Assembly: GCA_023460875.1 (NCBI GenBank) | Contig: JAEWOQ010000196.1 | Span: 1-10,207, forward strand | Length of the DNA: 10,207 nucleotides | Direction of reading: 5' to 3' | From: Pseudomonadota bacterium | GTDB lineage: Bacteria > Myxococcota_A > Polyangia > Polyangiales > Polyangiaceae | Shown here: positions 8,048 through 10,207 of the stretch, one piece after another | How positions within the stretch are numbered: the first letter of the stretch is position 1 | How the letters are laid out: each line of letters opens with the position of its first letter | The notes under the pieces: generated by a model | Seen by the model: only the letters and a program-made list of their open reading frames with translations | The model's database searches: none | What the model was told of the DNA's origin: nothing | Position numbers and translations under genes: made by a program

Positions 8048-8950
8048 GCCCACGGACACGCTGCCGCCTGCTCTCCCCGCCTTGGTGCCCCCCGAGCTCC
8101 CGGGGGGCTCCTTCGAGCCGCTCCTCGCGGGCGCGGCGGGGGCCTCTCCCAGGCTCCGCAGGTTGCTCGTGTAACGCATGGCGGGCCGCTCCTCGACGGG
8201 CGTGGTCGCACCACCGCGCTCCCAAGCGGTCGCCTTGACCTCGATGAGCTTGCCGTCCGTCACCGTGAACGAGTGCGCGTCCCGGAGCTCGAACTGGTAA
8301 CCGCGCAGGTAGGAGAACACGCCGTAGCCATGACCGCGCAGCTTGATGAGCACCTGCAGCGTGTGATCTCCCGACGGGATCGAGCCACTGAAGATCGGGA
8401 TCGTCTCCTGGGCCGCGAGGGTCCCCGTCTCGTCCTGTTTGCGGTACTGCACCGCGCCGTCGAGGACGAAGACCGCCTCCGTCAACCGGAAGGCGTTGCT
8501 CAGCTCGTTGTGGAAGACGATCTCCGCCCGCGCTCCGCCGACCCCGCCGGCCAGGATGGTATCGCTCAGGAGGCTGAGCCGGGTATGGCTCCGTCGAATC
8601 TGCTCCTTGAGTTCGTCCACGCGCTGTTCGAGATCCCGCAGACGAATTTGATAGGTCGCCCCATCCAGGTCCTGAGGCGCCGCGGGCTCTGAGCTCGTCG
8701 AGGGGACATCGCGCTGGCTGGGCGACGCGCCGCCGCCAGCTTCCGCTTGTGCGACGGCCTCCTCCCGCTCACCGGCCTTCGGAGCCTCGGAGTCGGTGGT
8801 CCAACCCGAGTCCTGTGCGGCGACCACCTCGCCAGAGCGCGCCTGCGACGCCCCCTCCGCTGCCTCCTCTTGGGCGAGCCCCAAGGCGGGGCAGCCGACC
8901 ACGGCCAGCGCCACTGCGATCATCCGAGTCGAGCTACTGAATCGAGACAT
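8036..8950 (-). CDS. Exported coiled-coil/beta-domain protein of the family often mislabelled dihydrolipoamide acetyltransferase
   Basis: This is a 304-aa protein from ATG 8950, preceded by GGAGAGGAA (8961-8953). A longer frame from 9037 would run through the promoter region and would bury the signal peptide. Residues 1-26 form an export signal. Cleavage at GLA-QEE (26/27) is likely, but VVGC at 17-20 also fits a lipobox. A disordered Ala/Glu/Ser/Gly linker (27-97) leads to a coiled coil (about 99-132, core LEQRVDELKEQIRR). A beta-rich domain follows (about 140-260) with GHGYGVFSYLRGYQF near 206-220 and ERPAMRY near 254-260. The tail is Gly/Ser-rich. From memory this matches a conserved myxobacterial family that sits next to TPR and Tol/Exb-type genes and is carried in databases as dihydrolipoamide acetyltransferase. 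No lipoyl-attachment motif or acyltransferase active site is visible, so that name is not supported. As the first gene of the operon it may be an accessory envelope subunit. Confidence 0.88.
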   Translation of the reverse strand: MSRFSSSTRMIAVALAVVGCPALGLAQEEAAEGASQARSGEVVAAQDSGWTTDSEAPKAGEREEAVAQAEAGGGASPSQRDVPSTSSEPAAPQDLDGATYQIRLRDLEQRVDELKEQIRRSHTRLSLLSDTILAGGVGGARAEIVFHNELSNAFRLTEAVFVLDGAVQYRKQDETGTLAAQETIPIFSGSIPSGDHTLQVLIKLRGHGYGVFSYLRGYQFELRDAHSFTVTDGKLIEVKATAWERGGATTPVEERPAMRYTSNLRSLGEAPAAPARSGSKEPPGSSGGTKAGRAGGSVSVGGGN

Positions 8951-8961
8951 GGTTCCTCTCC
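8951..8961 (-). promoter_or_regulatory. Ribosome binding site of the first operon gene
   Basis: On the minus strand GGAGAGGAA (8961-8953) lies directly upstream of ATG 8950. It decides the start in favour of 8950 over the in-frame ATG at 9037, which has no comparable site and would place the signal peptide inside the protein. Confidence 0.7.
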
Positions 8962-9002
8962 GGAGCAACCCGCGGCGGCACGGGGGCGGGCTGCTCGCCC
9001 GC

Positions 9003-9033
9003 ATCTTAGGGGGCCAAGCCGGGGTCTCGGCAA
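9003..9033 (-). promoter_or_regulatory. Candidate sigma-70-type promoter of the four-gene envelope operon
   Basis: On the minus strand TTGCCG (9033-9028) and TAAGAT (9008-9003) are separated by 19 bp. TAAGAT matches four of six bases of TATAAT and is one of the few A/T-rich hexamers in a GC-rich stretch. Transcription would begin near 8996 and leave a leader of about 45 nt before ATG 8950. The spacing is slightly long, and myxobacterial promoters are poorly conserved, so this is only a candidate. Confidence 0.35.
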
Positions 9034-9080
9034 GCACGGATGATCGCTCCGCATTCCACCGCTGCCAAGGCTCGGTTTCT

Positions 9081-9097
9081 CCCGAGACGATCTCGGG
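9081..9097. repeat. Perfect inverted repeat CCCGAGA-CGA-TCTCGGG, possible operator
   Basis: Two 7-bp arms (9081-9087 and 9091-9097) are perfectly complementary around a 3-nt centre. The left arm can also pair, through CCGAG 9082-9086, with CTCGG at 9071-9075, giving a mutually exclusive alternative hairpin. There is no T-run on either strand, so it is not a typical terminator. The dyad lies between the two divergent candidate promoters, about 50 bp upstream of the -35 of the operon promoter, which suits a regulator-binding site. The regulator is unknown. Confidence 0.5.
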
Positions 9098-9236
9098 CCA
9101 TTCGGGCGCGTGGGCCCCGCGGCCCGCGAGAGACCCCTCCCCAGTTCGAGTCAGCCCAGCGCGAAGCCCGCATCAGGCAGCCTCGAAGGTCTCGAAGAGC
9201 GCGGGATCTGGCGCGATTTTCCCCGCCGAGGGCCGC

Positions 9237-9266
9237 TTGCACGGGGCCGGGGCAAGGGACTAGCGT
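9237..9266 (+). promoter_or_regulatory. Candidate promoter of the ECF sigma gene
   Basis: TTGCAC (9237-9242) and TAGCGT (9261-9266) are separated by 18 bp. The -35 resembles TTGACA, while the -10 keeps only the first two and the last base of TATAAT. It would give a long leader of about 200 nt before ATG 9478. I found no convincing ECF-type GGAAC/GTC pair at 16-17 bp spacing, so autoregulation by the encoded sigma factor is not supported by sequence. Confidence 0.2.
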
Positions 9267-9350
9267 CGGCGTACTCTGACAGGATCCAGGGTGGGCCACT
9301 AGGAGAGCGTACCGTTCTTCGCACCGGCCCCAGCTCCCCTTCTTCCAGAT

Positions 9351-9376
9351 CGAACCACGTGCTGGAACGTCGAACC
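9351..9376 (+). repeat. CGAACC direct repeat, 20-bp period, upstream of the sigma gene
   Basis: CGAACC occurs at 9351-9356 and 9371-9376, exactly 20 bp apart (about two helical turns). The palindrome CACGTG (9356-9361) and a second ACGT (9367-9370) lie between or across them. The arrangement could be a paired binding site on one face of the helix, but hexamers of this kind recur by chance in GC-rich DNA. Confidence 0.25.
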
Positions 9377-9477
9377 CATAGCCGCCCCTTCGGGAGGCAA
9401 GCGTCGGCCAGGTGCCGCCGCCGGGACCTGTTCGCCGCCAGGCCCCGTCCTACCATCCTTCCATCGGGAGCGAATCC

Positions 9478-10095
9478 ATGACAGCGGCGCACGGGGAGAC
9501 GAGCGATGAAGTGCTCATGGTCCGCTATCAGAGGGGCGACCGCGAAGCGTTCGCCGAGTTGCTGCGTCGCTACGAGCGGCCCGTCTACAACTTTGCGCTC
9601 CGGTATCTGCGCCACGCGTCATGGGCCGAGGACGTGACCCAAGAGGCATTCCTGCGGCTCGTCCAGCGCGCGGGCGAGTTCAAGCACGAGTCCCGCTTCT
9701 CGACGTGGCTCTACACGATCACTCGAAATCTCTGCGTCGACCACCTGCGCCGACAGAAGCACCGCCGACATGCGTCCCTCGACGGCGGCGCCGACGACGA
9801 TGACGGACGCCCGGCGCCTGCCGATCGGCTCGCAGATCCACACCCCGCCGCGAGCACCGAGCGGGTCGTCGTCGCGAGCGAGATCCGAGAGCGCGTCGCT
9901 CTGGCGGTGGAGGAGCTCCCCGAGGAACAAAAGGAGGTGTTTCTGCTGCGGCACATCGGGGAGGTGCCTTTCCAGGAGATCGCCGTCATCACTGGAGTCG
10001 GAGAGAACACCGTCAAGAGCCGCATGCGCTACGCGCTGGAGCGCCTCCAGAAGGCGTTGTGTGAGTTCGAGGAGTATGCCCGTGCGCTGCGCTGA
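9478..10095 (+). CDS. ECF-family (extracytoplasmic function) RNA polymerase sigma factor
   Basis: This is a complete 205-aa protein from ATG 9478, with GGGAG (9466-9470) 7 nt upstream. The sigma-2 region spans about residues 20-93. It has the core-binding helix WAEDVTQEAFLRL (49-61) and the -10 recognition and melting segment FSTWLYTITRNLCVDHLRR (74-92). An acidic linker (about 94-136, with DDDD) joins it to the sigma-4 region (about 137-192). That region contains ELPEEQKEVFLLRHI followed by the helix-turn-helix PFQEIAVITGVGENTVKSR. There is no region 1 or 3, as expected for an ECF factor, and the length is typical. It directs core RNA polymerase to a dedicated promoter set, usually in response to envelope or stress signals and under an anti-sigma factor. 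It is divergent from the envelope operon, which is a plausible but untested target. The exact ECF group cannot be named without a search. Confidence 0.95.
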   Translation: MTAAHGETSDEVLMVRYQRGDREAFAELLRRYERPVYNFALRYLRHASWAEDVTQEAFLRLVQRAGEFKHESRFSTWLYTITRNLCVDHLRRQKHRRHASLDGGADDDDGRPAPADRLADPHPAASTERVVVASEIRERVALAVEELPEEQKEVFLLRHIGEVPFQEIAVITGVGENTVKSRMRYALERLQKALCEFEEYARALR

Positions 10096-10207
10096 GTCGT
10101 GCGCTGCGCTGCAGCCCGTCACCCCCCCGACGAGCCCGGCCGAGCACGGTGCGGCCGAGCACGGTGCGGCCGAGCACGGTGCGGCCGAGCACGGTGCGGC
10201 CGAGCAC
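10076..10207 (+). CDS. Candidate start of a gene overlapping the sigma factor (possible anti-sigma), open at right edge
   Basis: A frame opening at ATG 10076 (or GTG 10082) stays open for 44 codons to the window edge. It overlaps the last 20 nt of the sigma gene in another frame. GAGGAG (10069-10074) is well placed for GTG 10082, though it also encodes Glu-Glu of the sigma factor. The visible protein begins MPVRCAESCAALQP, then a Pro/Thr stretch and an AEHGA pentapeptide repeated to the edge. An overlapping gene after an ECF factor is usually its anti-sigma factor. Too little is visible to show the HxxxCxxC zinc motif or a membrane segment. Against coding: a 14-bp duplication and a 15-bp tandem repeat make up most of the frame, so it may be intergenic repeat DNA. 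Confidence 0.33.
   Translation, partial: MPVRCAESCAALQPVTPPTSPAEHGAAEHGAAEHGAAEHGAAEH
10081..10111 (+). repeat. 14-bp direct duplication over the sigma stop codon
   Basis: CGTGCGCTGCGCTG occurs at 10081-10094 and again at 10098-10111, a period of 17 bp. The first copy encodes the last residues and part of the stop codon of the sigma factor; the second lies just downstream. Because 17 is not a multiple of three, the duplication would shift any shared frame. Confidence 0.7.
10138..10207 (+). repeat. 15-bp tandem repeat running off the right edge (4.7 visible copies)
   Basis: The unit GGCCGAGCACGGTGC is repeated identically at 10138, 10153, 10168 and 10183, with a partial fifth copy from 10198 to the edge. 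The length is a multiple of three, so any frame stays open: AEHGA in the frame from 10076, PSTVR in another plus frame and VLGRT on the minus strand. Each unit contains the interrupted palindrome GCAC-G-GTGC. Perfect identity between copies points to recent slippage-type expansion. The total copy number cannot be seen. Confidence 0.95.

Larger units (their letters stand above)
8951..9477. other. Divergent intergenic control region, 527 bp
   Basis: No reading frame here combines a ribosome binding site, recognisable protein features and a length beyond chance. The frames that cross it (for example 9151-9615 minus and 9110-9481 plus) translate to Arg/Pro/Ser-rich shadow sequence. The region separates the minus-strand envelope operon from the plus-strand sigma factor. 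It carries candidate promoters in both directions, a perfect 17-bp dyad, a smaller GC-rich hairpin (stem about 9109-9128) and a CGAACC direct repeat. No terminator with a T-run is seen, as expected between divergent genes. Confidence 0.7.

Noticed and set aside
8034..8225. N-terminal extension of the 826-aa protein to an ATG at 8225
   Set aside because: The extra 64 residues are out-of-frame reading of the preceding gene. A GGAGG-preceded GTG at 8033, 2 nt after that gene's stop, is the better start.
8036..8950. True dihydrolipoamide acetyltransferase
   Set aside because: The protein has a secretion signal, a coiled coil and a beta-rich domain but no lipoyl or catalytic motifs.
8951..9037. 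N-terminal extension of the 304-aa protein to an ATG at 9037
   Set aside because: It would bury the signal peptide and overlap the candidate promoter. ATG 8950 has a good ribosome binding site.
9109..9128. GC-rich hairpin as a rho-independent terminator
   Set aside because: The stem includes a G-T wobble and no T-run follows on either strand. No gene ends here.
9209..9222. Possible sigma-54 promoter (TGGC followed by TTCC)
   Set aside because: The GC element of the TGGC-N7/8-TTGC consensus is not matched, and no enhancer-binding protein gene is nearby.
9412..9477. N-terminal extension of the sigma factor to 9412
   Set aside because: The extra residues are Pro/Arg-rich and non-homologous in character. 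ATG 9478 has GGGAG 7 nt upstream and gives the usual ECF start.
10013..10207. Minus-strand frame with VLGRT repeats
   Set aside because: It arises only because a 15-bp repeat is open in all frames. It lacks a visible upstream start region and runs antisense into the sigma gene.
10138..10207. CRISPR-like array
   Set aside because: The units are contiguous 15-mers with no spacers, and no cas genes are present.

Overview
The window looks like a chromosomal segment of a myxobacterium (Myxococcota, delta-proteobacterial lineage). The DNA is very GC-rich, with G/C-dominated third codon positions. Four of its proteins match, from memory, families I know mainly from myxobacteria. No order or genus can be assigned from the sequence alone, and there are no RNA genes, insertion sequences, phage genes or CRISPR arrays.

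Positions 1-8950 (minus strand) hold a tight four-gene operon, read right to left. (i) 8950-8036 encodes a 304-aa exported coiled-coil plus beta-rich protein, of a family usually mislabelled dihydrolipoamide acetyltransferase. (ii) 8033-5553 encodes an 826-aa exported protein, TPR in its N-terminal half and coiled coil in its C-terminal half. (iii) 5556-1315 encodes a 1413-aa exported TPR-type repeat protein. (iv) 1318 to beyond the left edge encodes a TPR lipoprotein. The junctions are a 2-nt gap, an ATGA overlap and another ATGA overlap, so co-translation is likely. All four products carry export signals and none has a catalytic motif, so this reads as a periplasmic/outer-membrane scaffold. 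The order 'medium TPR protein, very large TPR protein, TPR lipoprotein' resembles the C-D-E order of the Glt (gliding) and Nfs (spore-coat) envelope machineries of Myxococcus xanthus. That link is an inference from architecture and order, not a computed homology.

Positions 8951-9477 form a 527-bp divergent control region without a credible gene. It holds a candidate promoter for the operon (around 9003-9033), a perfect 17-bp dyad (9081-9097), a candidate promoter facing right (9237-9266) and a CGAACC direct repeat (9351-9376).

Positions 9478-10095 (plus strand) encode a complete 205-aa ECF sigma factor. A short reading frame, open to the right edge, overlaps its 3' end (from 10076). Its position is typical of a cognate anti-sigma gene, but it runs straight into a 15-bp tandem repeat (10138 to the edge) and a 14-bp duplication covers the sigma stop codon, so its coding status is uncertain. 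The divergent layout makes it plausible, but unproven, that the sigma factor controls the envelope operon.
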